NCBI RefSeq assembly: GCF_029227915.1
Contig: NC_079882.1
Span: forward strand, 14,954,501 to 15,018,500
Length of the DNA stretch: 64,000 nucleotides
DNA from: Hydractinia symbiolongicarpus
Taxonomy: Eukaryota > Cnidaria > Hydrozoa > Anthoathecata > Hydractiniidae
Reading direction: 5' to 3'
In this document: positions 19,141 through 28,832 of the stretch, in pieces
Layout: every line of letters begins with the position of its first letter
How positions within the stretch are numbered: position 1 is the stretch's first letter
Notes under the pieces: generated by a model
Database searches by the model: none
The model's input: only the letters and a program-made list of their open reading frames with translations
Told to the model about the DNA's origin: nothing
Program-made: the position numbers and the translations under genes

Positions 19141-19819
19141 TCACAAATCCAGGAAGGAATATTTTGGTAGATCTTCATAGGTTATGTGACATCGGCAGGT
19201 GGCATCGGAAGTGCGGGTGATTTGCTGTAAAAAATCATGCTTTCCTTGCTTCCTACCTTCAACTAATATGGCTTCACGTTGCTCGGCAGTAATGTTCTCT
19301 ACAACTCGTTTGATTTTAATCGTATCTGCTCTTTCAAATTACGGTAGTGTTTGACTTCTTTAAGAATGAAATGATATTCCTCATGCAAGTTGTGAGAGTA
19401 CTCTATGGAGTTTAACTTGGCCTCAACCAGAGTCTTGATCTTGTCATGTTTCTCGGCTTTCGAATCAAAGATTTTTTGCACTTTATGCACGACAGCTGAA
19501 GAGAGTCCAAGGATGATTCCAGCTGAAGCCAGAGCAATACTAACTGGAATTCCAACCCCTGTAGTGATGGTTACGACTGAAGCGACTTCAAGGACAGTGA
19601 TTGCGGTGACTACCGAAGTATCACTTATTGTAGCTGCAGTTACACGAACTTGCATCGATTGGAAAGTTTGTCCCTGTAGCTGACTTCTGATCGTAGAAAT
19701 TTTTCGATCTCTTTAATCTTTTTTATTCTATAGACCTGATTTTGATCCTGCATAGTATCGTCCTCAGGTGCACTTGGCGGTAAGGTTGGATATAGTTTCA
19801 TTCTATCATTCATCTTCAT
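19141..19819 (-). pseudogene. Predicted membrane protein, copy 1
   Basis: On the minus strand the start is MKMNDRMKLYPTLPPSAPED, followed by a charged helix (KIKEIEKFLRSEVSYRDKLS). After a frameshift near 19650 come two hydrophobic, Gly/Ala-rich segments (VVTITTGVGIPVSIALASAG and the preceding stretch). A basic region (KIFDSKAEKHDKIKTLVEAK) and a helical tail follow; a further shift near 19300 leads to EQREAILVEGRKQGKHDFL and TGA at 19141. The ATG abuts the stop of the gene at 19820-20500 with no gap, so the two are co-oriented in one unit. The proline-rich start, hydrophobic hairpin and coiled-coil tail suggest a membrane-associated, possibly virion or membrane-remodelling, protein. No named family assigned. 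Confidence 0.5.
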
Positions 19820-20500
19820 TTATTCTATAAGTATTTGCATCGTTATTCCTGTAGAAGCTACATTTTTTTCAGGGTGATATTGATCGGTAAGCATGAACTC
19901 GAGCTTGTCCGTCGAACCATTCAAAGGAAGGTATACTGGAGTGTCGAAATTCCAGGTGAGCATATTTCCCTAAGCATCTAACTCTTTGGTGGGCGGCAAA
20001 GCAAGAATTTTTTATTCCTTCCCATTAAACAAGCAATCCTTTTGATCTAATTGAGGGCAGACTAAACTTAATCTCTGATAAACATCGGTCATGTAGTAAA
20101 CATCATAGTCACCCTTCGTATAGTACTTTACACCATCGGGTAGATCAAATAAACCAATGAATTGTTGAAGTTCTGCATTAATACTAACTTTAAATCCATC
20201 CTTTACACGAAGTCTGCAGTAACCATCATTCTATACAAATATCTCTACCTTTCCATTTGCCTGTTTGTTGATAATAGCTGCCAGATCCTCGATTTTGTAC
20301 AAACCTTTCACGATCCAGATCCGGGTATCCGGGTCAGATTCCGATGATCTCTCCTTCCAGATATTAAAATCATTATCATTACCAAGATTAAACCAGCCGC
20401 CTCGAATACTGATCGACTTTAGAGCGGTCCTCGTATACTGCCCCAGGTAATCATCAAAAATAGTTGGGTAAACAATATCGACAATAAAGAGTTGTTTCAT
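19820..20500 (-). pseudogene. Possible structural protein, copy 1
   Basis: The frame is continuous on the minus strand: MKQLFIVDIVYPTIFDDYLG, then SISIRGGWFNLGND, a TAG at 20231, RVKDGFKVSINAELQQFIGL, and two more stops (TAA near 20008, TAG near 19975) before NFDTPVYLPLNGS and TAA at 19820. With 227 codons and only nonsense changes, it decayed without indels. The sequence is rich in beta-strand-like stretches and lacks membrane segments, which would suit a virion protein, but this is an impression and not a family match. It diverges from the gene at 20520 with only 19 bases between the starts. Confidence 0.4.
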
Positions 20501-20519
20501 GTTTCTTATAAAAAGAAAG
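20501..20519. promoter_or_regulatory. 19-bp divergent start region
   Basis: The two start codons are only 19 bases apart and the gap contains TTATAAAAAG, an A/T-rich box in both directions. Any promoter for either gene must overlap the other gene's 5' end, which again points to a compact virus-like layout. The second copy (27774-27792) is identical. Confidence 0.35.
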
Positions 20520-20903
20520 ATGAATATTTATTCGTACAACCCAAACGCAAAGTATGCATCAAATCATGGGAGATATCTGGAACACCTTAAAAGGAATGAC
20601 CTTACGGTGCACAACATCGTAATCGATAATAAAGGTTTCTCCTTCAATGTGAAAGTATCACTACCTGGCTCAGCCAGATTTTGACGTTTAAACAACCCAT
20701 TCAATCAACAGAAACTCCAGCAAATAGCTCGTGAGTTTGGAGTACCTCGTGCTGAACAGAATTGGAGGAACGAAAGTAGTTGGCAACTTCATCGTAAGGA
20801 CTATCCTGGTTCATGCCCAAGTTATTTCGTTGAAGTCACTGGATTATTGAAAAAAGCAAAGGTGTTACTTGCATTGGTATCGAACGCTAATCGCAAAGTG
20901 TGA
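20520..20903 (+). pseudogene. Conserved small element protein, copy 1
   Basis: The ATG at 20520 starts MNIYSYNPNAKYASNHGRYL. A single in-frame TGA at 20682 interrupts the gene, which then continues in the same frame through QQKLQQIAREFGVPRAEQNW and RKDYPGSCPSYFVEVTGLLK to TGA at 20901. The full length is 127 residues. Residues KDYPGSCPSYF look like a conserved block, followed by an amphipathic C-terminal helix. No domain name can be given. Its stop overlaps the GTG that begins the next frame (GTGA), as for tightly packed genes. Confidence 0.45.
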
Positions 20904-21154
20904 GGTTTTATGCCTATTTAATTCTCGAAAGCCAGGCGAGTGCGAGATATGGTATAATTGGAAACCAAGGCAGTGCGATCGATGCCCAACGGTTGTACCT
21001 AACAACATTTGAAGATTTAATAATTAAAGATAACGATACAGGTAAAGAAATTGCTCAATTCCAAAATGTCTCAAAGTGTGCGAGATCCAAAGTTGATTTT
21101 AGTGTTGCGCATGGTGTGTATATGATACCTAGTGGTATGAACCTTCACATTTGA
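20900..21154 (+). CDS. Small conserved element protein, copy 1
   Basis: This frame of about 84 codons is open from just after a stop at 20888 to TGA at 21152. It reads RFYAYLILESQASARYGIIG, then a DLIIKDNDTGKEIAQFQNVS stretch and an HGVYMIPSGMNLHI end. No ATG lies in frame at the start; GTG at 20900 overlaps the upstream stop and may be a mutated start. The alternating hydrophobic pattern suggests a compact beta-sheet protein. Function unknown. Confidence 0.4.
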   Translation: MRFYAYLILESQASARYGIIGNQGSAIDAQRLYLTTFEDLIIKDNDTGKEIAQFQNVSKCARSKVDFSVAHGVYMIPSGMNLHI

Positions 21155-21160
21155 AATATC

Positions 21161-21469
21161 ATGAATTTTACAAACAAAATTTTGATCAGCAAGGATTATT
21201 TCTCTAATTGTGTTAAACCGAAGATAAATGTGAAGAAGGTTGACAAGACCCCGAAGCATCGCCCATCGCCTGGCGGGTCCGCAGGAGCGCCACAGGTGAA
21301 CCACGTGATCTCTAAACATCGCCAACCACAGGTGAACCATGTAATTCCTAAACATCGCCTAGCGGTGCAGAAGCATGAGCTACTAGAAGCAGAGCAGCAT
21401 GATGATAACAAAACTGTAATAGTCACAATTGGAATAGGCCTCATCATCGGTTATATCTGGTTAAAGTAG
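21161..21469 (+). CDS. Single-pass membrane protein with KHR repeats, copy 1
   Basis: This is an intact frame of 102 residues starting MNFTNKILISKDYFSN. The middle is basic and holds a short repeat, PQVNHVISKHR then PQVNHVIPKHR. An acidic stretch follows (ELLEAEQHDD), and the C-terminus is one hydrophobic segment (TVIVTIGIGLIIGYIWLK). A tail-anchored topology with the basic part in the cytosol or virion interior is likely. It follows the preceding gene by six bases. Not recognised as a named family. Confidence 0.5.
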   Translation: MNFTNKILISKDYFSNCVKPKINVKKVDKTPKHRPSPGGSAGAPQVNHVISKHRQPQVNHVIPKHRLAVQKHELLEAEQHDDNKTVIVTIGIGLIIGYIWLK

Positions 21470-21559
21470 ATAAAACCACTCTTATCAATCGTGTGTGGAA
21501 ACACACACGATTAAGTCGCAGATCGCCTTAAGGCTCCGCAGGACCACTGCGCTAGTTCT

Positions 21560-21649
21560 TTACGATAATTTGCTACCCTTGCTCCTACCAATATATGCAA
21601 CAGCAAATGCGATGACGCCAGCAATTGCTATGTATAGGTATTTAGCCAT
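21560..21649 (-). CDS. 29-residue membrane peptide, copy 1
   Basis: On the minus strand ATG at 21649 begins MAKYLYIAIAGVIAFAVAYI, followed by the basic tail GRSKGSKLS and TAA. This is one transmembrane helix with a positive tail, and the frame is intact. It lies 22 bases downstream of the 94-residue membrane protein gene on the same strand. The conserved hydrophobic design and the position between other small membrane genes argue that it is real, but at this length a chance open frame is possible. Confidence 0.4.
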   Translation of the reverse strand: MAKYLYIAIAGVIAFAVAYIGRSKGSKLS

Positions 21650-21671
21650 AAATTCAAAACTTTTTCAGCCA

Positions 21672-21953
21672 CTATGAAAAAAAGGATACTATCGTCCCTA
21701 TGATTCCAGGAAGAGCAGCGCCAGCTTTCCCTGCCAAATACTTTAAAAATTTTGCAAACCTTTTCAGTTGTTTTTGAACAAACCCTTTACTGGCGCTACC
21801 ACCACTTCCTGCCGCCGCAGCACCCGCTGTTCCCCCTGTAACTGCTAGCACAATGGTGCATATGAGTAAACCAACAACAGATACGATGCTTGCTATAGTG
21901 ATTTCTTGTTCCTTGAACAAGATCTTTAATTTTTCGCTGAGGGATGTATCGTC
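21672..21953 (-). pseudogene. Small Gly/Ala-rich membrane protein, copy 1
   Basis: The open minus-strand frame runs from the TAA at 21954-21956 to a TGA at 21672. It encodes DDTSLSEKLKILFKEQEITI, a hydrophobic segment (ASIVSVVGLLICTIVLAV), a Gly/Ala/Ser linker, a basic amphipathic helix (KGFVQKQLKRFAKFLKYLAG) and a second hydrophobic stretch (LPGIIGTIVSFF). No ATG is in frame at its beginning, so the start has been lost. The two membrane segments separated by a basic helix resemble pore- or membrane-remodelling viral proteins; this is an inference from composition only. Its 5' end faces the 182-bp repeat cluster. Confidence 0.45.
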
Positions 21954-21956
21954 TTA

Positions 21957-22846
21957 GACGTAAATCACGTGGTTCCACGTGTCAGCGCAGGTTACCATCG
22001 TTATAGTCTTTCCACTTTCAATGCACTACGACGTCTCAAGTCGTTTTTCTTGACGCCATGGCTTTTGAAAACTGTGAACTACTTGCACATTCCCTAAAGG
22101 CTGAACATGGCCTTTCATCGCCTAAATAAAGGTCCTAGACATAAATCACGTCTACGTCTTCCACTCTCAATGGCCTACGACGTTTTAAGTCCTTTTACAT
22201 GGCGCCATGGCTTGAAAAGACCGTCAACTAGGTGCACAGACCTCTAAAGTCTGTAATACGTCTTTCTACCTCCTAATAAAAGTCTGACACGTAAATTACG
22301 TGGGTCCACGTGTCAGCGGAGGTTACAATCAGTCTAGTCCGTCCACTCTCAATGGACTATGATGTTCCAAGTCGTTTTCCTCGGGGCCATGTCTTTAGAA
22401 CATTGGGAACTACTTGCAAAGTCCCTTAAAGGCTGTAGTATGACCTTTTACCGCCTAAATAAAGGTCTAACACATAAATCACGTAGTTGCACGTACCTGT
22501 TTAGGTTACCACTCTCAATAGGCTACGACGTCCTAAGTTGTTTTCCTTGGTGTCATTGTTTTAGAACACCGTCAACTACTTGCATAGTCCTCTAAAGGCT
22601 GTAACATGGCCTTTTAGCGCATAATAATCTTACACGTAAATCACGTGGTTTCACGTGCCTGCGCAAGTTACCATCGGTCTAGCTCTTTCACTCTCAATGG
22701 ACTACGAGGTCTTAAGTCCTTTTCCATGCCGCCATGGCTTTAAAAGAACGTCAACTACGTCCACAGGCTTCTAAAAGCTGTAATATGGCCTTTTGCCGCG
22801 AAATCAAGGCCTCAAACGTAAATCTAGTGGTTCCACGTGCAGTAGT
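21957..22846 (+). repeat. 182-bp satellite-related repeat cluster, copy 1
   Basis: Five monomers and a fraction begin near 21957, 22137, 22287, 22467, 22631 and 22812. Each has ACGTAAAT(C/T)ACGT, a CACTCTCAATGG-like block, GTTTTCCTTGGCGCCATGGC or a variant, CGTCAACTACNTGCA, CTAAAGGCTGTAATATGGCC and a closing AATAAAGG. The first copy keeps a near-perfect palindrome, CACGTGGTTCCACGTG. The cluster fills the gap between the leftward membrane-protein genes and the rightward zinc-ribbon and polymerase genes, so it may be a divergent promoter, enhancer or replication origin. The monomers differ far more from one another than those in the array at 35-64 kb. Confidence 0.8.
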
Positions 22847-23150
22847 AGTAAGGAGTGAATATAGGTGGTTTTTCACTTCCTTTGACACATTTACCCCGTC
22901 AAACCCCCGCCTCCACCACCTCCACCCAACCCCCAGCCTCCACCCTCCCACAACCAGTAAATCCGACGGTATCCAAAAATAAATCCGAAAACAAATCCGA
23001 TTCCGATAATTCTTGCGCATGCGCACACGCAGTTAGTAATAATGCTAACATCAACAAAATTTCGAGCATGTGCAATCGAGTAGGGGAAAGTCGCATACTC
23101 AAACTACGACTGCGCTAGTTGAAGTCTACCTTGGAGGTGTAAAAAGAAGA
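22847..23150. other. Leader region before zinc-ribbon gene, copy 1
   Basis: A C-rich CCTCCACC run lies at about 22905-22952, followed by AATCCGA-type words, GCGCATGCGCACACGC, and TCGCATACTCAAACTACGAC just before the gene. A similar CATACTCAAA word recurs before the polymerase start (23521). These repeated words may be regulatory. No coding sequence is supported. Confidence 0.4.
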
Positions 23151-23488
23151 ATGGAACACTTAAAATGCCCACAATGTAGACAATTTTTACCCATGGATAA
23201 ATTCCGGCTCAAGGATGACGGGCAGAGGACAAAATCCTGCATCTGGTGCCTTATGGCTAGACAAGCTGCCTCCCTGGAAGAACGTCGGAAAAAATATGGT
23301 AATGGTAAAATGTGCCCTTGTTGCGGGGAGCTTAAATATGACTTCGAGTATAAGATACTAAACAAAAAAGCGCAAGATTCAGCACAAACTGTATCGAGTG
23401 CCCGCTCAAGAACGCTTACAGGGATGAGCAAAGCCGAAAAAGGTATTTCTATTGGTTAAATCGTGGAAAAGAATATAACCCCTTCTAA
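23151..23488 (+). pseudogene. Zinc-ribbon protein with four CxxC motifs, copy 1
   Basis: The start MEHLKCPQCRQFLPMDKFRL is followed by KSCIWCLMARQAA and then CPCCGELKYDFEYKI. A one-base change in an A run near 23364 shifts the frame. The remainder gives FSTNCIECPLKNAYRDEQSR and ends NRGKEYNPF, TAA at 23486. The paired knuckles CPQC/CIWC and CPCC/CIEC form two zinc ribbons in about 110 residues. It is the first gene right of the repeat cluster and about 85 bases ahead of the polymerase. A role as a transcription or replication cofactor is plausible but unproven. Confidence 0.55.
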
Positions 23489-23554
23489 TACTACATACGC
23501 GTTTGAGTATCGGTAACTCCCATACTCAAAGCCCGACCATGCTAATTGAAATCG

Positions 23555-23573
23555 AAATCTACCTATAATAAGG
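23555..23573 (+). promoter_or_regulatory. Promoter-like motif before DNA polymerase, copy 1
   Basis: AAATCTACCTATAATAAGG abuts the polymerase ATG. It matches 14595-14613 at all but one or two positions, and the TATAATAA core recurs at 13746. The second copy is at 30828-30846. Confidence 0.55.
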
Positions 23574-25672
23574 ATGAGTTGGTTCAGGAAAGGTATAGGT
23601 AAACTATATGAAACCATGTCGGCACCAGTAGCGGGAACTCGCGAAGATCTCGCTGATTAACTACGGAGCGTGCGGGATGCCGTTACTTACTACTATAACA
23701 AGGCGAGGAAGCAAATCTCGAGAAGTTCGACGCTCCACAACGAGGTCCAACGGATCACCATTGAAGATGAATACCAGGGAATCGCCGACCTCAAACACAT
23801 GTTCGGGAAAGAATCGAAGCAGGCCACGAACCCGGAGGGAATCGAAGACATCCAGAAAATATTTGACGAGAATGACGCGCAATTTTTGGAAGACGGAAAC
23901 CGCATCAAGACGTGGCTGTTCAAGAATAACCTTAATCACCCACTGACGGAGGCTATCATGCGAAAAATCACGCCTTACGTAGACATGCGCGTCAAGGTGG
24001 TCTACAGTTTCGGCTGTGACATCTACCGAGGTGGTGGTGACGTGTCGGCTTACTACAAGATCAAGAAGAGCTCCAAGTCACTATCGAGCATGGCGGAAAT
24101 GGAAGCCTATATGGAAGAATGCGAGATGAAGCGCCTGGATCTGGAAGATGCGGATTTTGGACCAAGGCCTACTTGCCACCTGACAGAACCATCGAAACCC
24201 CGGGAGCATACAAAGGCAAAATAGTCCTTAAAGACGTGCGGGTCAAGATTATCTCTACGAGGGAGCCTTTACTAGGATGTGGCCCTCTTCCAGATTGGCT
24301 GCGGTGCAAAAAGTGCATCTACAGCTTTGACAAGACAGATGAAAGAACCGACAACCTGTGTTTCTGGAGATGCCTAACCGTTCACTACCGGGAAGAGCGA
24401 ACGCAGCGTGAAAAGTTCCTAACAAGACCGTCCCTCAAACTGGCACGCGAGTACTTCGAAGACTCCAAGCTAAACCGGGAAGAGGTACGTGCCACGAAGC
24501 TGGTGAACTTGAAGGGTATCGCTAAACACTTCAAGGTCAACATCAGGGTCTTTGAACCCACGAAAAACTCAGACAAGGCACCATGGCGGCTCGTCTATGG
24601 TCAAAACCAGTACAAAAAGGGGTTGGACACGATCGATCTTGGCATGCTGGATGGTCATTGATTCTACATCAAGAAGATGGATGTTTTGACTCAGCGCTGG
24701 GAATGCGAGACTTGCACTCAAATCTTTACCAGATCTGAAAACCTCACGCGGTACAAGCAGAACGAGTGTGAAGGCGTCAAGACAAAGATCATTTGCAAAG
24801 GCGAAAAAGTCGAGCGCATCCTGAGCAAATCGGAAAAGATCTTCTATCCTGATAAGGGCTTTAGTTACGCGGCGTGTCAATGGATTGAAGCCATGTCGGA
24901 GCAAACCGGAAGGCACATACATCACGCGCTCTGCGGGCATGGAGGGGAACGCGTTATACGTGAGGGTAATAAGGAGGTACATGGAGTAGATGGTTATAAA
25001 CCTCAGACCAAAACAGTCTACGAATATCACGGCTGCAAGTGACACGGATGCCCATGTCAACCGCGTCGGACCAACGTGGACATGAATAATTTCAAGCTCA
25101 CCAAATTCAAGGAGGACTACATCCAAAAGCGTGGGTACAACCTCGTCACCATTTGGGAGTGCGAGAATCCTCTAAAAGTCAAGAGGCTCTTCGGGAAGGA
25201 ATTTCGGCCCTAACCCCACTTCATCGTGTTTAACTTTGAGGCCCTCCTAGCACCTTTACACCAGCAGCAAATGGGCAATCTCACTTACATCGCGGAGCAC
25301 ATCCCAGTAAGTGTAGCCATTCATGATAGTCTCAATCAAGATCCAACGTTCATCATGCACGAGCATCCCAAGGTGTTGGTGCCGAAATTCGTTGAGCAAC
25401 TCGAACAGAGACAGGCTCGCATAGTCAAAGAAGTCGAAAGACTGCACCCCAAACCAGAGGATTTTGACATGCTCTCTAACCAGTCCCAACTTTCATGGAA
25501 GGAGTGGTTGAACCAAGTGGCGGTGATCGGCTTTAACAGCGGCAAGTATGACATCAACCTAATTAAGCGGTACTTTGTCAAGCGAATTGCGGATGACGAC
25601 GGGGACAGGATCAATGTGGCAAAGAAAGATAACCCGTTACTAATAAAAACCCCTAAAAAAATCTACTCTTAG
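23574..25672 (+). pseudogene. DNA polymerase B N-terminal part, fused to gene X remnant
   Basis: The gene opens MSWFRKGIGKLYETMSAPVA and encodes the long N-terminal region of a protein-primed family-B polymerase as in Polinton/Maverick-like elements. A frameshift near 24160 and stops at 23658, 24659, 25040 and 25211 break it. It reaches the exonuclease domain: a FNFEALLAP motif (Asn where the first metal-binding Asp is expected) and GFNSGKYDINLI. At 25634 the duplication border switches the frame into gene X (PLLIKTPKKIYS), ending at TAG 25670. The last open stretch, from 25226, therefore encodes a chimera. The polymerase domain is missing from this copy. Confidence 0.7.
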
Positions 25673-26065
25673 GGTGTCTCTCAATATAGTCAAAATTCAG
25701 CGTTCACCATGTCGTTTGATCTTAGTGAGTATCCTGAGTGGTTGATTAAATACGACGAGATGTTAAAAAAAGTGGAGTGGAAAAGTGGGGCTTACTTCAC
25801 CATCATAGGTGTGAAGAAATATTGTTATATCAACCCCAAATTGAAGAAATAGGAAGATAAAATTAGAACAAATATTCATAAGAAAAAGATACCCGAGGAA
25901 TCTTGTGAATGTACAGCAATCTTTAAAATAGGAAGTATTTATAAGCAAGGCTCCAACTATTACATACAGACCTAATTGGAAGAATGCAAATATAAAGAGG
26001 TTGAAAGGCATAGCGCTAATTATCTAAGTGAATCTGAGGATGAGCACGAGAGTTTTAGTGGATAA
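25634..26065 (+). pseudogene. Gene X 3' part, copy 2
   Basis: This is the repeat of 18361-18792 and lacks the first 176 bases of the gene. Its reading frame is entered from the truncated polymerase upstream. The three internal stops are the same as in copy 1, so no intact product can come from either copy. Confidence 0.5.
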
Positions 26066-26116
26066 AGTTATATATATTTTTTTTCATATAGTTAATAAGG
26101 AACTATATGAAGATAA

Positions 26117-26376
26117 ATGAACAAACTTCGAAATAATGCAAAATATCTGAAAATTCCTCGTTACTCCACGATGAAGAAGGCCGGTGTACTTGAGGCAATC
26201 CGCGAATCAACACAAAATCAACACAAACAGATGGTCCCTATTGCAAACTTTGTGTTGAAATTGCATATGAAAGGAATCTTCGAAGGGAGAAAAAGCAGTT
26301 GTTTCTCTGGTGTATGAAGCTTGTCGATGTTGATAGTGGTGAAGTGGTAGGATACGAGATTGACTATGGCAGATAA
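26117..26376 (+). pseudogene. SAP-like N-terminus plus CxxC protein, copy 2
   Basis: Identical to 18844-19103 as far as I can see, including the frameshift (near 26228). See that entry for domain notes. Confidence 0.45.
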
Positions 26377-26413
26377 TGATTTGAAACTTGTTCTATGTTG
26401 CATGGTTATGCCA

Positions 26414-27092
26414 TCACAAATCCAGGAAGGAATATTTTGGTAGATCTTCATAGGTTATGTGACATCGGCAGGTGGCATCGGAAGTGCGGGTGATTTGCTG
26501 TAAAAAATCATGCTTTCCTTGCTTCCTACCTTCAACTAATATGGCTTCACGTTGCTCGGCAGTAATGTTCTCTACAACTCGTTTGATTTTAATCGTATCT
26601 GCTCTTTCAAATTACGGTAGTGTTTGACTTCTTTAAGAATGAAATGATATTCCTCATGCAAGTTGTGAGAGTACTCTATGGAGTTTAACTTGGCCTCAAC
26701 CAGAGTCTTGATCTTGTCATGTTTCTCGGCTTTCGAATCAAAGATTTTTTGCACTTTATGCACGACAGCTGAAGAGAGTCCAAGGATGATTCCAGCTGAA
26801 GCCAGAGCAATACTAACTGGAATTCCAACCCCTGTAGTGATGGTTACGACTGAAGCGACTTCAAGGACAGTGATTGCGGTGACTACCGAAGTATCACTTA
26901 TTGTAGCTGCAGTTACACGAACTTGCATCGATTGGAAAGTTTGTCCCTGTAGCTGACTTCTGATCGTAGAAATTTTTCGATCTCTTTAATCTTTTTTATT
27001 CTATAGACCTGATTTTGATCCTGCATAGTATCGTCCTCAGGTGCACTTGGCGGTAAGGTTGGATATAGTTTCATTCTATCATTCATCTTCAT
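26414..27092 (-). pseudogene. Predicted membrane protein, copy 2
   Basis: Same as 19141-19819, with the proline-rich start, hydrophobic hairpin and the same two frameshifts (near 26923 and 26573). Confidence 0.5.
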
Positions 27093-27773
27093 TTATTCTA
27101 TAAGTATTTGCATCGTTATTCCTGTAGAAGCTACATTTTTTTCAGGGTGATATTGATCGGTAAGCATGAACTCGAGCTTGTCCGTCGAACCATTCAAAGG
27201 AAGGTATACTGGAGTGTCGAAATTCCAGGTGAGCATATTTCCCTAAGCATCTAACTCTTTGGTGGGCGGCAAAGCAAGAATTTTTTATTCCTTCCCATTA
27301 AACAAGCAATCCTTTTGATCTAATTGAGGGCAGACTAAACTTAATCTCTGATAAACATCGGTCATGTAGTAAACATCATAGTCACCCTTCGTATAGTACT
27401 TTACACCATCGGGTAGATCAAATAAACCAATGAATTGTTGAAGTTCTGCATTAATACTAACTTTAAATCCATCCTTTACACGAAGTCTGCAGTAACCATC
27501 ATTCTATACAAATATCTCTACCTTTCCATTTGCCTGTTTGTTGATAATAGCTGCCAGATCCTCGATTTTGTACAAACCTTTCACGATCCAGATCCGGGTA
27601 TCCGGGTCAGATTCCGATGATCTCTCCTTCCAGATATTAAAATCATTATCATTACCAAGATTAAACCAGCCGCCTCGAATACTGATCGACTTTAGAGCGG
27701 TCCTCGTATACTGCCCCAGGTAATCATCAAAAATAGTTGGGTAAACAATATCGACAATAAAGAGTTGTTTCAT
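27093..27773 (-). pseudogene. Possible structural protein, copy 2
   Basis: Same as 19820-20500, with the same three nonsense codons (the first at 27504) and no indels. Confidence 0.4.
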
Positions 27774-27792
27774 GTTTCTTATAAAAAGAAAG

Positions 27793-28176
27793 ATGAATAT
27801 TTATTCGTACAACCCAAACGCAAAGTATGCATCAAATCATGGGAGATATCTGGAACACCTTAAAAGGAATGACCTTACGGTGCACAACATCGTAATCGAT
27901 AATAAAGGTTTCTCCTTCAATGTGAAAGTATCACTACCTGGCTCAGCCAGATTTTGACGTTTAAACAACCCATTCAATCAACAGAAACTCCAGCAAATAG
28001 CTCGTGAGTTTGGAGTACCTCGTGCTGAACAGAATTGGAGGAACGAAAGTAGTTGGCAACTTCATCGTAAGGACTATCCTGGTTCATGCCCAAGTTATTT
28101 CGTTGAAGTCACTGGATTATTGAAAAAAGCAAAGGTGTTACTTGCATTGGTATCGAACGCTAATCGCAAAGTGTGA
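27793..28176 (+). pseudogene. Conserved small element protein, copy 2
   Basis: Same as 20520-20903, including the single in-frame TGA (27955-27957). It overlaps the following frame by four bases as in copy 1. Confidence 0.45.
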
Positions 28177-28427
28177 GGTTTTATGCCTATTTAATTCTCG
28201 AAAGCCAGGCGAGTGCGAGATATGGTATAATTGGAAACCAAGGCAGTGCGATCGATGCCCAACGGTTGTACCTAACAACATTTGAAGATTTAATAATTAA
28301 AGATAACGATACAGGTAAAGAAATTGCTCAATTCCAAAATGTCTCAAAGTGTGCGAGATCCAAAGTTGATTTTAGTGTTGCGCATGGTGTGTATATGATA
28401 CCTAGTGGTATGAACCTTCACATTTGA
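28173..28427 (+). CDS. Small conserved element protein, copy 2
   Basis: Same as 20900-21154: open frame without an ATG, GTG at the first codon, product about 84 residues. Confidence 0.4.
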   Translation: MRFYAYLILESQASARYGIIGNQGSAIDAQRLYLTTFEDLIIKDNDTGKEIAQFQNVSKCARSKVDFSVAHGVYMIPSGMNLHI

Positions 28428-28433
28428 AATATC

Positions 28434-28742
28434 ATGAATTTTACAAACAAAATTTTGATCAGCAAGGATTATTTCTCTAATTGTGTTAAACCGAAGATAA
28501 ATGTGAAGAAGGTTGACAAGACCCCGAAGCATCGCCCATCGCCTGGCGGGTCCGCAGGAGCGCCACAGGTGAACCACGTGATCTCTAAACATCGCCAACC
28601 ACAGGTGAACCATGTAATTCCTAAACATCGCCTAGCGGTGCAGAAGCATGAGCTACTAGAAGCAGAGCAGCATGATGATAACAAAACTGTAATAGTCACA
28701 ATTGGAATAGGCCTCATCATCGGTTATATCTGGTTAAAGTAG
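28434..28742 (+). CDS. Single-pass membrane protein with KHR repeats, copy 2
   Basis: Same as 21161-21469 and still intact. Both copies are open, which makes it one of the few element genes that have not visibly decayed. Confidence 0.5.
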   Translation: MNFTNKILISKDYFSNCVKPKINVKKVDKTPKHRPSPGGSAGAPQVNHVISKHRQPQVNHVIPKHRLAVQKHELLEAEQHDDNKTVIVTIGIGLIIGYIWLK

Positions 28743-28832
28743 ATAAAACCACTCTTATCAATCGTGTGTGGAAACACACACGATTAAGTCGCAGATCGCC
28801 TTAAGGCTCCGCAGGACCACTGCGCTAGTTCT

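Larger units (their letters stand above)
18361..25633 (+). repeat. 7,273-bp tandem duplication, copy 1
   Basis: This segment is followed directly by a second copy at 25634-32906. Every reading frame, stop and frameshift in one recurs in the other at an offset of exactly 7,273. The only difference I noticed is A at 25405 versus G at 32678. The left border lies within gene X and the right border within the polymerase gene. The two bases AC precede the border at both ends, a minimal microhomology. Confidence 0.95.

Noticed and set aside
24569-25126. 185-codon minus-strand frame opposite the polymerase
   Set aside because: It is antisense to a clearly conserved polymerase region and has no motif; the same applies to the frames at 23661-23939, 31842-32399 and 33297-33641.
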